This document shows positions 19,160 through 27,603 of a stretch of DNA of 64,000 nucleotides, piece after piece. The position numbers and the translations under genes are program-made. This DNA is from Mucilaginibacter sp. JRF. Lineage in GTDB: Bacteria; Bacteroidota; Bacteroidia; Sphingobacteriales; Sphingobacteriaceae. The notes beneath the pieces are model-generated. The model was not told the origin of the DNA and searched no databases. It saw nothing but the letters and a program-made list of their open reading frames with translations. Every line of letters starts with the position of its first letter. Position 1 is the stretch's first letter. The stretch covers positions 1 to 64,000 of the forward strand of contig NZ_JADFBY010000004.1 in the NCBI RefSeq assembly GCF_015223065.1, given 5' to 3'.

Positions 19160-19865
19160 TAAGTTCGGCCTCATTGGTCAAATCCAGCCTTAGTGGGGTG
19201 ATCGATACCAGGTCGTTTTCAACGGCCCAGCGGTCTGTGCCCTCATCGGCAGGCTCAAGCGGGGTAACAGTGAACCAATAATGCTTGCGGCCTAACGGAT
19301 CAGTACCCGGAATTACAGTACCATCATATAAACGTACCGATTGCCTTGTCCACGTAATATCAGTAGGATGTTCGGGGAAATTCACATTGTATAGCGCCAA
19401 TGAGGTTTCCTCAAGTAATGAGCTTAGCACCTTCTCAACAAATGGCTCAAGCGCATGAAAATCGGGTTCGGTTTTACCTACAGGCGTACTTAGCGCTATA
19501 CCTCTTATACCCAGCAATACAGCCTGCTTGGCCGCCGCCAGGGTACCCGAGTGCCACATGGAATTACCCAGGTTTGGCCCCATGTTGATGCCTGATAATA
19601 CCACATCGGTTTTTGACCATAGGTGTGTGCCCAACGCCACACAATCCGCAGGAGTACCGTTAACCCTATAGGCCTCAATGCCCGGAAACTCGATGGGTGA
19701 TTTTTTATAGCTCAAAGGGCGTGAGTGCGTAACCGCATGGCCCATTGATGATTGCTCCACGTCGGGCGCTACTACCCTAACCTCGCCAAACTTGCGTGCT
19801 ATTTGCGCCAGGGCTGCTATGCCGGGGCTATATATTCCGTCGTCATTTGTGATTAATATTCTCAT
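19125..19865 (-). CDS. surE: 5'/3'-nucleotidase SurE
   Basis: SurE removes phosphate from nucleoside monophosphates with a divalent metal and is linked to stationary-phase survival. The 246-residue chain begins with MRILITNDDG; metal ligands D8 and D9, S39 (in EQSSMGHA) and N94 (SGINMGPNLG) are all present. It is monocistronic on the minus strand and its 3' end overlaps the terminator of the convergent secreted-protein genes. Confidence 0.95.
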   Translation of the reverse strand: MRILITNDDGIYSPGIAALAQIARKFGEVRVVAPDVEQSSMGHAVTHSRPLSYKKSPIEFPGIEAYRVNGTPADCVALGTHLWSKTDVVLSGINMGPNLGNSMWHSGTLAAAKQAVLLGIRGIALSTPVGKTEPDFHALEPFVEKVLSSLLEETSLALYNVNFPEHPTDITWTRQSVRLYDGTVIPGTDPLGRKHYWFTVTPLEPADEGTDRWAVENDLVSITPLRLDLTNEAELKKMIQTQPVGL

Positions 19866-19944
19866 AACTTTTAACAGTTAGTTTATTATTTCAACCACAA
19901 AACAAAAGGTATGTTTTAATTGATTGTTAATTAAACATATACCC

Positions 19945-20841
19945 ATGCCAAAAGCAAAACTATTGCATAACCCCCGAGCTGGCGATAAAGACCACTCCAA
20001 AGAAAACCTGATAGAACTGATAGAGAGCGAGGGCTTTACCACCAATTACTCATCTATAAAAGAAGATGGCTGGGAACAGATAGAACCCGGCACCGAAATA
20101 GTTATAATTGTTGGCGGTGATGGTACCGTACGTAAGGCAGCCAAAGCCATTTTGAAGAATGATGCGCACAACCCATATCGTATCGGTGTTTTACCATTCG
20201 GCACAGCCAACAACATTGCCAAAACGTTGAACATTAGTGGCGATATAAAAGATATTGTACACTCGTGGCATAGCAAGAACATTAAGGGTTTAGATGTAAC
20301 CTATGTTAGCGGACTTGATGAACAAGTGCTGTTTTTGGAAGGATTTGGCTATGGCATTTTCCCACAGTTAATGCGGGATATGAAACAGATCGACAAAAAA
20401 AGCCTCGACACCCCCGAAAAGGAAATACAAAAGGCACTGGAAGTTTTAAAGGATATTGTGCTGAATTATGAAGCTCGTGAGTGCATCATTAAAGTTGACG
20501 GCGAAACCATTAGCGGCTGTTATTTATTGGTTGAGGCGATGAACATTTGCTCGGTTGGGCCAAATTTAAACCTGGCACCTGCGGCCGATCCGGGGGATGG
20601 CTTGCTTGAGTTGGTACTGCTACCCGAAAAACAACGCCGCCAATTTGCCGACTACCTGCAACACTTGATTGATGGTAATGATTGCCCGGCATTTGGCTAC
20701 CAAACCTACACTGGCAAAAGCATATCGCTTAAATGGATGGGTACCGACCTGCATGCCGATGACGAACTTATAGATTACACACAACCCATAACGCTCGACC
20801 TATCAATAAAGCCAGGGCTAATGCAGTTTTTAGTACCATAG
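19945..20841 (+). CDS. Diacylglycerol/sphingosine-type lipid kinase (YegS/DAGK family)
   Basis: The protein is 298 residues from the ATG at 19945; a TTG seven codons earlier is possible but less likely. The start of the chain, AKLLHNPRAGDKDHSK, and the nucleotide loop GGDGTVRKA (about 57-65) and PFGTANNIAK (about 83-92) are diagnostic of the diacylglycerol kinase catalytic domain. The C-terminal half forms the second beta-sandwich typical of YegS-like enzymes. It phosphorylates a membrane lipid; in this phylum sphingolipids or ceramide are possible substrates (inference). Confidence 0.85.
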   Translation: MPKAKLLHNPRAGDKDHSKENLIELIESEGFTTNYSSIKEDGWEQIEPGTEIVIIVGGDGTVRKAAKAILKNDAHNPYRIGVLPFGTANNIAKTLNISGDIKDIVHSWHSKNIKGLDVTYVSGLDEQVLFLEGFGYGIFPQLMRDMKQIDKKSLDTPEKEIQKALEVLKDIVLNYEARECIIKVDGETISGCYLLVEAMNICSVGPNLNLAPAADPGDGLLELVLLPEKQRRQFADYLQHLIDGNDCPAFGYQTYTGKSISLKWMGTDLHADDELIDYTQPITLDLSIKPGLMQFLVP

Positions 20842-20971
20842 ATGGGATTTATACCCAGATGTGGGTATTTCAAAATACAGACAAACACTATAGCTTTAAG
20901 GAATACACAACGCCTTAACCGTATCCGTTATTTGTTAAGCACTGACCACGCAGCGGGCATGCTTAATTAAT

Positions 20972-21014
20972 AAAGCAGAAGCAACATGCGCGCCAGCATC
21001 CGTTCTTCTGCTTT
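20972..21014. terminator. Hairpin terminator between convergent genes
   Basis: A perfect 10-base stem, AAAGCAGAAG (20972-20981) with CTTCTGCTTT (21005-21014), is followed on the plus strand by GTTGTTTT. It separates the lipid kinase (plus) from the membrane-barrel gene (minus). Confidence 0.55.
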
Positions 21015-21035
21015 GTTGTTTTAAGGGTATTTAAC

Positions 21036-22430
21036 TTATTTTTTCCGGGTTTGAAAATTCAGTTTCAGGTTGATACCACCCGCGCCAAACTTTATCTGTT
21101 GCGCACCGAGCCCATCTAAGGGGTATTTAACAAATGGCTCAATTACCAGGCGGTTACTTTTACCCAGCGGATAACCTATACCAAAGGCCACGTTAAGCGT
21201 TTTGGCGAAGTAGAAATTACCTGCGCCCTCCTCTACTCTTTCGGTTACCACACGGTTATCATCACGCGATAGCGACGAGTAATTGTACCTATAATTATAA
21301 TTTTGATTAAGGAACGTACCCGAACTTAAACCGGCTGATATGTAGGTATCATTTTTCTCCGGGTTGAACTCGTATTTCAAATTCACCGGCACATCAAGCC
21401 CCATCAGGCTGGCATTATAATTTTGCAGCGTAGGTGCCGCTATTGATGTATTAAAGGCTTTTTCATCGCCCGCTTTTAACGAGTTAGCCACTACCGATGC
21501 ATCGGCAGCAGCGTTTGTTAATTGCATTGGGCTGCTAACATTGTAGTTGAACGAATTTTGCGCTATTGATACCCCTGTAGATAGTTTCAGGTTTTTGGTC
21601 AGCCTGAAATCAGACGATACACCCGCGCCAACATTCACCCGGTTATCGCTACCCTTGGCATAGTTAACGTAGGTTGCCGCATACACGCCAAAGTTTACCA
21701 GCTTTTCGCTTTTTTTCTCCTGCTTTTTGGTGTTGTTTTTGGCATAATCGGCCTCAAACATGGCATCAATATTCTTTTTAGGGGCTGTTACCGTAGGCTG
21801 ATCTGTACCCGGTTGTTTAGTGGTTGCCACATTATCCGTTTTTTCAACAGGTGCCGCGGCTATGTATTGTTGCTGAGCCGCCTGCGGACGCGGAGTACTG
21901 ATAACACTGTCTTTTTTCCCCCTATTAACAGTTGATGCAATGAGGCTTGGGGCCTCACTGTTGTTTTCAGCAACTCCGCGCCTTGCCGCAGTTACAGCTT
22001 GTTCGGCTAACACGCTCTCAGCAGGTTTGGCCAATGTTGGCGCAGCAGGTTTAAAACCTGTGGCGGCATAATTATCGGCAGTTGGCCTGGTAGCGCTTGT
22101 ATTATTTTCGGTATTAGTATCTTCTTTTTTAACAGCCGGACTGTCATCAACCTTGCTTACTTCGGGCTGTGCTTTTTTAACCGGTTTGGTTACGGCTATC
22201 TGGTTATTTTGATCGGGCTGATCAAAGCGTATCCATAAACCTAAACCCAGGCACAGCAATATAACCGCGGCGGCCGAAAGCCACCACAACTTCATTACAC
22301 CGCGGTTACGTGCCGGTGCCGGAAACTTCTCTCTGAGCAGCATCCATCCTGCATCAGCGCCCTGGTCTTCGTAATTATCAAAAACCTCGCTGATGCGTCT
22401 TTTTAAGTCGTCGTTAAGCTCGTCTTTCAT
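21036..22430 (-). CDS. Membrane-anchored protein with C-terminal outer-membrane-type barrel, partner of ECF sigma factor
   Basis: The 464-residue protein has a short cytoplasmic N-terminus (1-45, acidic, beginning MKDELNDDLKRRISEVF), one transmembrane helix (about 46-66, LWWLSAAAVILLCLGLGLWI), a long disordered Lys/Pro/Ala/Thr-rich linker (about 68-235) and a C-terminal beta-barrel domain (about 240-464, PorT-like, ending NLKLNFQTRKK). The gene overlaps the end of the ECF sigma gene by 4 bases, so it is probably its anti-sigma factor or membrane receptor. Combining an inner-membrane anchor with an outer-membrane-type barrel is topologically odd; the roughly 170-residue linker could span the periplasm. 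Confidence 0.75.
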   Translation of the reverse strand: MKDELNDDLKRRISEVFDNYEDQGADAGWMLLREKFPAPARNRGVMKLWWLSAAAVILLCLGLGLWIRFDQPDQNNQIAVTKPVKKAQPEVSKVDDSPAVKKEDTNTENNTSATRPTADNYAATGFKPAAPTLAKPAESVLAEQAVTAARRGVAENNSEAPSLIASTVNRGKKDSVISTPRPQAAQQQYIAAAPVEKTDNVATTKQPGTDQPTVTAPKKNIDAMFEADYAKNNTKKQEKKSEKLVNFGVYAATYVNYAKGSDNRVNVGAGVSSDFRLTKNLKLSTGVSIAQNSFNYNVSSPMQLTNAAADASVVANSLKAGDEKAFNTSIAAPTLQNYNASLMGLDVPVNLKYEFNPEKNDTYISAGLSSGTFLNQNYNYRYNYSSLSRDDNRVVTERVEEGAGNFYFAKTLNVAFGIGYPLGKSNRLVIEPFVKYPLDGLGAQQIKFGAGGINLKLNFQTRKK

Positions 22431-22978
22431 AAGCTTTCTCCTTCCGTACTTAAAATTTTCCTCAACCTCTCCTTAGCCCTGCTCAGGTAAACTCGCGAAG
22501 AGCTGACCGGTATATCTAACATCTTGCCTATTTCTTCATGGTTGTACCCGTCTATCTCATATAAGTTAAATATGGTGCTTTGTATCTCAGGCAATAAATT
22601 CAGCAGTTTTAAAATATCCTGCGCGTTCATTTTGCTTATTACCGTGGCACCCTCACCAATTGGCGGCGCTTCGTCAATATCAGTGTTCGCCATAAACTTA
22701 AGGCCCTTGCGCCGCTGATCAATCGCGGTATTAACCACCACTGTTCGCAGCCAGGCCTTAAATGGCTTATCCTCGTTATATGTATGTATAGCGTTAAAAA
22801 CCTTTATAAATGCGTCATTAACTACCTCTAAGGCATCATCACGATTAATGCTGTACCGCAAACTAACACCCATAGCATAGCCATAGAACTGCTTATACAG
22901 CACTTCCTGGTATCTGAGGTTGCCTTGTTTACATTGACTGATGAGCTCGCTCTCAGCAATGCCTTTGGTTAGATGCAT
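22427..22978 (-). CDS. ECF-type RNA polymerase sigma factor
   Basis: The protein is 183 residues from the ATG at 22978; a GTG at 23041 would add 21 residues that do not resemble the family. Region 2 (about 10-80, including QGNLRYQEVLYKQFYGYAMG and DDALEVVNDAFIKVF) and region 4 (about 120-175, LPEIQSTIFNLYEIDGYNHE, IGKMLDIPVSSSRVYLSRAK) are clear. It directs RNA polymerase to a small regulon. It is translationally coupled (4-base overlap) to the membrane protein at 21036, the usual sigma/anti-sigma order. Confidence 0.9.
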   Translation of the reverse strand: MHLTKGIAESELISQCKQGNLRYQEVLYKQFYGYAMGVSLRYSINRDDALEVVNDAFIKVFNAIHTYNEDKPFKAWLRTVVVNTAIDQRRKGLKFMANTDIDEAPPIGEGATVISKMNAQDILKLLNLLPEIQSTIFNLYEIDGYNHEEIGKMLDIPVSSSRVYLSRAKERLRKILSTEGESL

Positions 22979-23054
22979 TAACGGTTTCGCCTGATTAGTT
23001 GTGTGTTCCCTTTGGGGGATGATAAAGGTAACTAATGACACAATTAATCAGTAG

Positions 23055-23507
23055 TTAATTAGCCGTTTTAGTCAAATTGTAAACCCATCTGGTAGTATCC
23101 GGATTTGAACCACGTGCTATCTGGAATTTTGTACCATCGTAATAGTAGGCATAAATATCAACCAGGTGCTTGCGTTTTGATGTATCAGAGTAAGTTTTAT
23201 CAGTAAACTTGATGTACGAGTAATCGTAAGCGAAGTTACCGTTGCTGTTAGCGTGTACTAAAGTACTATCGGTACGTAGTGTGTAGCCGCTATCAGCCTT
23301 TAAACGTAATGATACAGGGATCTTTTTGGCGGTATCAAAACCGGTACCGTTAGTTCTTCTTTTAAGGATGTAGTATGAGCCTTTAAAATTTCCTGTAAGC
23401 TCAGGTAACGGAGTAACATCATTATTGTTATTCTTTAAACACCCGGTGCCTAAAATGCTTACCAGCAAAGCACCTACAACCATCACATTAGTCAGTTTTC
23501 TATTCAT
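23055..23507 (-). CDS. Hypothetical lipoprotein
   Basis: The protein is 150 residues. The signal ends LGTGC with lipid cysteine at residue 23, followed by LKNNNND. The mature part is a small beta-rich domain with Thr/Asp/Tyr-rich strands ending RWVYNLTKTAN. It lies 76 bases upstream of the ECF sigma gene on the same strand, so it could be part of that operon or a regulon target. No family recognised. Confidence 0.6.
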   Translation of the reverse strand: MNRKLTNVMVVGALLVSILGTGCLKNNNNDVTPLPELTGNFKGSYYILKRRTNGTGFDTAKKIPVSLRLKADSGYTLRTDSTLVHANSNGNFAYDYSYIKFTDKTYSDTSKRKHLVDIYAYYYDGTKFQIARGSNPDTTRWVYNLTKTAN

Positions 23508-23573
23508 TTCTCTTAAGCTTTTTAACCATTACGGCAGCTCAGGAAAAAACGATACACCGGTGCTGAAAAATTT

Positions 23574-24377
23574 TTAAAGTTTTTTCGCTTCGTTCCAAAA
23601 AACGTCCATTTCGGCCAGCGTCATATCGTGCAGTTTTTTGCCTTGCTCGTTGGCCTTTGTTTCGAGGTATTGAAAACGCTTGATGAATTTACGGTTGGTT
23701 TTCTCCAGCGCATCCTCGGGGTTTATGTTGATGAAACGTGCGTAATTTATGAGCGAGAACATCAGGTCGCCAAACTCACCTTCGGCCTTTTCGTGGTCGA
23801 TATCGGTGCCGTTATCCACATTAAATTCGGCTTTGAACTCCTGCATTTCCTCCTCTACCTTTTCCCAAACCTGACTTTTGTCCTCCCAGTCAAAACCTAC
23901 GCCGCGGGCTTTCTCCTGTATGCGCGATGCCTTTACCAGCGCAGGTAACGATGCAGGTACACCACCTAAAACAGATTTATTGCCCTCCTTAAGTTTGATC
24001 TGCTCCCAGTTACGTTTTACGGCAGCTTCATCCTCAGCCTCAATATCGCCGTAGATATGCGGATGGCGGTTGATCAGCTTATCGCAAATACCATTCACCA
24101 CATCGGTAATATTGAATTCATTAGTTTCTGACGCTATGCGCGCGTAGAATACCAGATGCAGCATAATATCGCCCAGTTCCTTTTTAACTTCCTGCAGGTC
24201 ACCGCTCAGTATAGCGTCGGACAGTTCGTAGGTTTCCTCAATGGTAAGATGCCTGATGCTCTCGATGGTCTGCTTCTTATCCCACGGACAATTTTCACGC
24301 AGATCGTCCATGATCTTCAACAAACGTTCAAAAGCTACGGTCGGTGTTGAGCCGGTTACAGGCGGTATCAGAGGCAT
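23574..24377 (-). CDS. mazG: Nucleoside triphosphate pyrophosphohydrolase MazG
   Basis: MazG hydrolyses NTPs, including non-canonical ones, to NMP and pyrophosphate. The 267-residue, two-domain form is present: the N-terminal domain carries CPWDKKQT and EETYEL with KKELGDIMLHLVFYA (about 30-80), and the second carries EEMQEFKAE and EGEFGDLMFSLINYA (about 170-215). Both ExxE helical metal sites are visible. The N-terminus has an uncharacteristic short proline-rich start (MPLIPPVTG). A TACCTTTG -7 box ends 17 bases before the ATG. Confidence 0.93.
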   Translation of the reverse strand: MPLIPPVTGSTPTVAFERLLKIMDDLRENCPWDKKQTIESIRHLTIEETYELSDAILSGDLQEVKKELGDIMLHLVFYARIASETNEFNITDVVNGICDKLINRHPHIYGDIEAEDEAAVKRNWEQIKLKEGNKSVLGGVPASLPALVKASRIQEKARGVGFDWEDKSQVWEKVEEEMQEFKAEFNVDNGTDIDHEKAEGEFGDLMFSLINYARFININPEDALEKTNRKFIKRFQYLETKANEQGKKLHDMTLAEMDVFWNEAKKL

Positions 24378-24394
24378 AATGCTGTGTTTTTGGG

Positions 24395-24402
24395 CAAAGG
24401 TA
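24395..24402 (-). promoter_or_regulatory. -7 box for mazG
   Basis: Minus-strand TACCTTTG matches TAnnTTTG and ends 17 bases before the mazG ATG. Confidence 0.4.
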
Positions 24403-24410
24403 GTTCCTTA

Positions 24411-24563
24411 TTTCGGATTTCGAATTTTCAATTTCGAATGTTTATTTATTTCGAATTTCGGATGTTCAATTTCGAATTTACTATAATCTTAATTTAGAGT
24501 TTAGTATTTAGATCTTAGAGTTTGCTCTTTATATTTTCCTTTTAGAATTTAGGGTTTAGCATT
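24411..24563. repeat. AT-rich tandem degenerate repeats
   Basis: The mazG-mnmD gap contains two repeat families side by side: units around TTTCGAAT / TTTCGGAT (about 24411-24478) and units around TTTAGAGTTTAG / TTTAGGGTTTAG (about 24492-24563). Units are too short and irregular for CRISPR. The pattern looks like replication-slippage repeats; function unknown. Confidence 0.6.
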
Positions 24564-24569
24564 TAGAGT

Positions 24570-25247
24570 TTAACTCTTTATCGCCCTTAGCATCTCCCTT
24601 TTACCGGGCGCTCCGGGGGCTTTTTCAACCTTTAGGCCGAGGGCTTTGATGCTGCGTTTCAGGTTGCCGGTAATGGCGTAGGTAACAAATACACCACCGG
24701 GTTTCAAAAATTGCAGGGTGTGTGCAATGGCCGTATTATCCCACATTTCGGGTTGATGGATGGCGGCGAAGGCATCAAAATAAATCACATCAAACTGTTG
24801 GGCCGATGTAAAATCAAGCAGTTTGGTATGGGCTATTGTAAGATCACAATAGTCGTTCAGTTGAGCCTCACCTGTTAAGGCATCCGCGTAAGCACCGGTG
24901 AATTGATGCCATAATTGCGGCGAGCAATAGGCATCGTAGCCGGTTTGCTCAAGCATCTCCTGCGTTAGCGGGTAGGCTTCAATACCTGTATAGTTTAGTT
25001 TGATTTGCTGCGCGAAGCAATAATCGGCACTCAGTAAAAAATTCAAGCCGGTACCAAACCCTACTTCGAGCACCGATACTTCTTTTACATCTTCGCCTGC
25101 CAAAAAATAACGCAGACCAGAGTTCAAAAACACATGCTGACTCTCCTGCAAAGCACCATGTTTTGAATGGTAATTCTCGCCCACGGCCGGGTTATAAATG
25201 GTTTTGGAACCATCGGCAGTGGTGACTATTTGAAGTTCATGGTTCAT
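24570..25247 (-). CDS. mnmD: tRNA U34 methyltransferase MnmD (DUF752-type)
   Basis: MnmD methylates the aminomethyl group of 5-aminomethyl-2-thiouridine at tRNA position 34, the last step of wobble modification. The 225-residue stand-alone protein begins with LQIVTTADGSKTIYNPAVGENYHSKHGA, typical of this group. The SAM-binding glycine loop is VLEVGFGTGLNFLL (about 60-73), and IYFDAFA (about 154-160) is the DAFxP-type segment. The FAD oxidase half of MnmC is absent, as usual outside proteobacteria. Confidence 0.88.
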   Translation of the reverse strand: MNHELQIVTTADGSKTIYNPAVGENYHSKHGALQESQHVFLNSGLRYFLAGEDVKEVSVLEVGFGTGLNFLLSADYCFAQQIKLNYTGIEAYPLTQEMLEQTGYDAYCSPQLWHQFTGAYADALTGEAQLNDYCDLTIAHTKLLDFTSAQQFDVIYFDAFAAIHQPEMWDNTAIAHTLQFLKPGGVFVTYAITGNLKRSIKALGLKVEKAPGAPGKREMLRAIKS

Positions 25248-25256
25248 GGTTGATAG

Positions 25257-26012
25257 TTATTGGTCGTCTTCTTCATAAGGTGCATATTGCCATTTTTCTT
25301 CTTTCGAACTACGCCATGCGCTCCAACCATATTGTAAATGATAAATATTATTGATGGATGGATCTGATTTTACAATCTCCTCAAGACTGACTATTCTACC
25401 ATCATCTGTATTCGGATCGTCATTTGAATGAAACTGCCAATCCCCATCCAAATTATGATATACATACAACACAGGTTCTCCATCCAAAACCTGTTTAGTG
25501 GTAAAAGCAGTAGTATTTCGTGCTTCGTAAAACTTAAAATCGGTATTCCGATCTAATAACGGTTGAGTAAATACCCAATCCTTGTTAAAATCATCATCCC
25601 AAGGGAAATTATGCTGTTTATCAGGCCAAACAAGCTGCACTGCCGGAAAATCAACATCTGCTCCGTAATAATTTATCGCGATGCCCAAATAATCGTCATG
25701 GTGCTCTTTAGCAACATCAATAAAAGTCACCTTATAATTATCAAGAAATTCATCGTAAAGCCCTCCCGATTCTAAGCGCTTTCCTTTACTTATTATGTCA
25801 CAAGCCTCATTGATCAGTTCGTGCATTGTTTCCAGTTTCAACCCAAAGCAGATAATTTCGGGATGACCAAAATTCTTGTACAAACCAATTGAATACGCAA
25901 ACCCCGGAAGATAACTATCAGCCTGAACCATAGTAACATGGCAGCCATATTTCTCAATATTTTGTTGTATACGTTCAGTATCTACGGGTTGATGATTGCA
26001 CTCGTATTCCAT
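25257..26012 (-). CDS. DUF4262 protein with C-terminal immunity-like domain
   Basis: The protein is 251 residues. The N-terminal 130 residues match the DUF4262 pattern (GCHVTMVQADSYLPGFAYSIGLY, then HPEIICFGL). A second region (about 165-250) contains VLYVYHNLDGDWQFHS and a Trp-rich end, resembling a DUF2185-type or immunity-protein domain; this second assignment is tentative. Its base composition is lower in GC than that of flanking mnmD. It lies 9 bases upstream of mnmD on the same strand and may be cotranscribed, without an evident functional link. Confidence 0.7.
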   Translation of the reverse strand: MEYECNHQPVDTERIQQNIEKYGCHVTMVQADSYLPGFAYSIGLYKNFGHPEIICFGLKLETMHELINEACDIISKGKRLESGGLYDEFLDNYKVTFIDVAKEHHDDYLGIAINYYGADVDFPAVQLVWPDKQHNFPWDDDFNKDWVFTQPLLDRNTDFKFYEARNTTAFTTKQVLDGEPVLYVYHNLDGDWQFHSNDDPNTDDGRIVSLEEIVKSDPSINNIYHLQYGWSAWRSSKEEKWQYAPYEEDDQ

Positions 26013-26023
26013 AAAGTATAAAA

Positions 26024-27364
26024 TTATGAACCAGCTACCATTAACTCTTTTATCCTCTCCCCATAATCATACACCGGCACATTAGTTACAGCAGCCTCAA
26101 CAATGCTGCTTGCCGCTGCTGAACGATAGCCTGCCGCGCAGTGTACTACAATGGGTTTGTCGGTTGGTATTTCGTTCACACGTTCACGCAGTTCGGGCAG
26201 CGGTATGGTGATGGCATTTTTAAATACCTTGCCTTTAGCTGTTTCGCCGGTGTTGCGTACATCAACTATGGTATAGTTGTTTTGATCTTTTACAATGTCG
26301 CCGGTAAATTCTTCATCCTGTATTAACTCCCCCTTTAATGCGGTTGACGCAGCTATGATATTCTTTTCGTAACCTATTTTGGCTGCTTTGGCAACAACTT
26401 CGTTAATGCAATATTCGCTGGCCGCGATGATGTAAAACTGCTCATCCGGTCCAACTATGGAGCCCAGCCAGGTTTCAAACTTCTCGCCGTCCTGTAAGTT
26501 AATGGCACCGGGTAAATGGCCTTTTTTAAATTGCACGGCAGGGCGGGTATCTATTATCAATGCTCCATCCTGAGCATTGATGCTGTCGACTATCTTAACC
26601 GCATCAATACCCGGCTTAAAAGCAGGGGCACCGGTTTTATTGGTTTCCACATCGTACCCAAAGTATTTGGGCACAAATGGTTGATCGGCAATCAGCAGCT
26701 TTACAAAATTCAGCTCCTCCATTAGTTGCAGGGCATAGTTTTCGCGCAGTTCGCGGCCTATGGTGGTTTGCAGGTCAGCACTAATATTTTTACCGCATAA
26801 CGAGCCGGGGCCATGTGCCGGGTAAACCGTAACATCTTTAGCCAGGGTCATTAATTTATGGCGGGTGGTATGGTACATCTGGTGCGCCAGTTCTTCCTTT
26901 TTCGCCTTGATGTTGCCAGCACTCTCGCGCAGGTCGGGTCTGCCAACATCGCCTACAAAAAGGGTATCGCCAGTGAAGATAGCTGTATCCTTCCCGTTCT
27001 CATCCTCTACCAAAATGCAGATAGAATCGGGCGAGTGGCCGGGGGTGTTAATGGCTTTCAACTTAATATCGACCAACTGGATCACGTCGCCATCATCAAA
27101 TGTTTGGTGCGGGTATTCGGCACCGGCCAGCTTGCTGATATAAACCGTAGCGCCCGTGGTTTGATGTATCTCGAGGTGCGAGCTTACAAAATCGGCATGC
27201 AGGTGGGTTTCAATAACGCCTACAATTTCGGCTTCGTGCAGCGTGGCCAGGTCATAATACTGCTGCGGGTTGCGGGCAGGATCAATAACCACCATTTTAC
27301 CGGCGCGAATAATGCCATACGAGGCATGCGCCAGTCCTTTATCATAAAATTGGTTGATGAACAT
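26024..27364 (-). CDS. Persulfide-dioxygenase-like MBL protein with two rhodanese domains
   Basis: The protein is 446 residues. An ETHE1/CstB-type metallo-beta-lactamase domain (about 1-235) carries THLHADF (H54, H56, D58) and the later TPGHSPDS, FTGDTLF and YPAHGPG ligands. Two rhodanese domains follow. The first (about 255-350) lacks a normal active-site loop, while the second (about 358-446) has the catalytic loop CAAGYRS at C409. The likely role is sulfide or persulfide detoxification by glutathione or CoA persulfide oxidation plus sulfur transfer. A TATCTTTG -7 box stops 8 bases before the ATG. Confidence 0.85.
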   Translation of the reverse strand: MFINQFYDKGLAHASYGIIRAGKMVVIDPARNPQQYYDLATLHEAEIVGVIETHLHADFVSSHLEIHQTTGATVYISKLAGAEYPHQTFDDGDVIQLVDIKLKAINTPGHSPDSICILVEDENGKDTAIFTGDTLFVGDVGRPDLRESAGNIKAKKEELAHQMYHTTRHKLMTLAKDVTVYPAHGPGSLCGKNISADLQTTIGRELRENYALQLMEELNFVKLLIADQPFVPKYFGYDVETNKTGAPAFKPGIDAVKIVDSINAQDGALIIDTRPAVQFKKGHLPGAINLQDGEKFETWLGSIVGPDEQFYIIAASEYCINEVVAKAAKIGYEKNIIAASTALKGELIQDEEFTGDIVKDQNNYTIVDVRNTGETAKGKVFKNAITIPLPELRERVNEIPTDKPIVVHCAAGYRSAAASSIVEAAVTNVPVYDYGERIKELMVAGS

Positions 27365-27372
27365 GATTGCCG

Positions 27373-27380
27373 CAAAGATA
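27373..27380 (-). promoter_or_regulatory. -7 box directly before the MBL-rhodanese start
   Basis: Minus-strand TATCTTTG matches TAnnTTTG and leaves only 8 bases before the ATG at 27364, predicting a transcript with almost no leader. Confidence 0.45.
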
Positions 27381-27456
27381 AGTTTTGCGGTATAATTAAT
27401 GTAAGCACAACATACGGTACAACTAATTTTACAAATGGATAGCTGTGCATGGTAAT

Positions 27457-27494
27457 AAAAAAAAGCCCGGCAACGTACTGCTGCCGGGCTTTTT
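27457..27494 (-). terminator. Terminator of the M13 peptidase gene
   Basis: Minus strand: AAAAAGCCCGGCA pairs perfectly with TGCCGGGCTTTTT across a 9-base loop (27460-27472 with 27482-27494), followed by further T. It lies downstream of the M13 peptidase stop at 27604. Confidence 0.8.
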
Positions 27495-27506
27495 CAAGTT
27501 TCACAC

Positions 27507-27589
27507 TGTCATTTCGAGCGATAGCGAGAAATCTGTCGCTTTGCGATGAACGCAGACAGATTTCTCCTCGTACCTCGTTCGAAATGACA
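27507..27589. repeat. Long imperfect palindromic interspersed repeat
   Basis: The arms TGTCATTTCGA (27507-27517) and TCGAAATGACA (27579-27589) are perfect and continue inward through GAAATCTGTC / GACAGATTTC. A shorter relative (TTTGTCATTTCGAGC) is at 39271-39298. The copies suggest a dispersed genomic palindrome family of this lineage. Confidence 0.7.
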
Positions 27590-27603
27590 TACAAAATATT
27601 TAT

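Noticed and set aside
24411..24563. Possible CRISPR array
   Set aside because: Units are 8-12 bases, irregular and AT-rich, with no unique spacers of even length and no cas genes.
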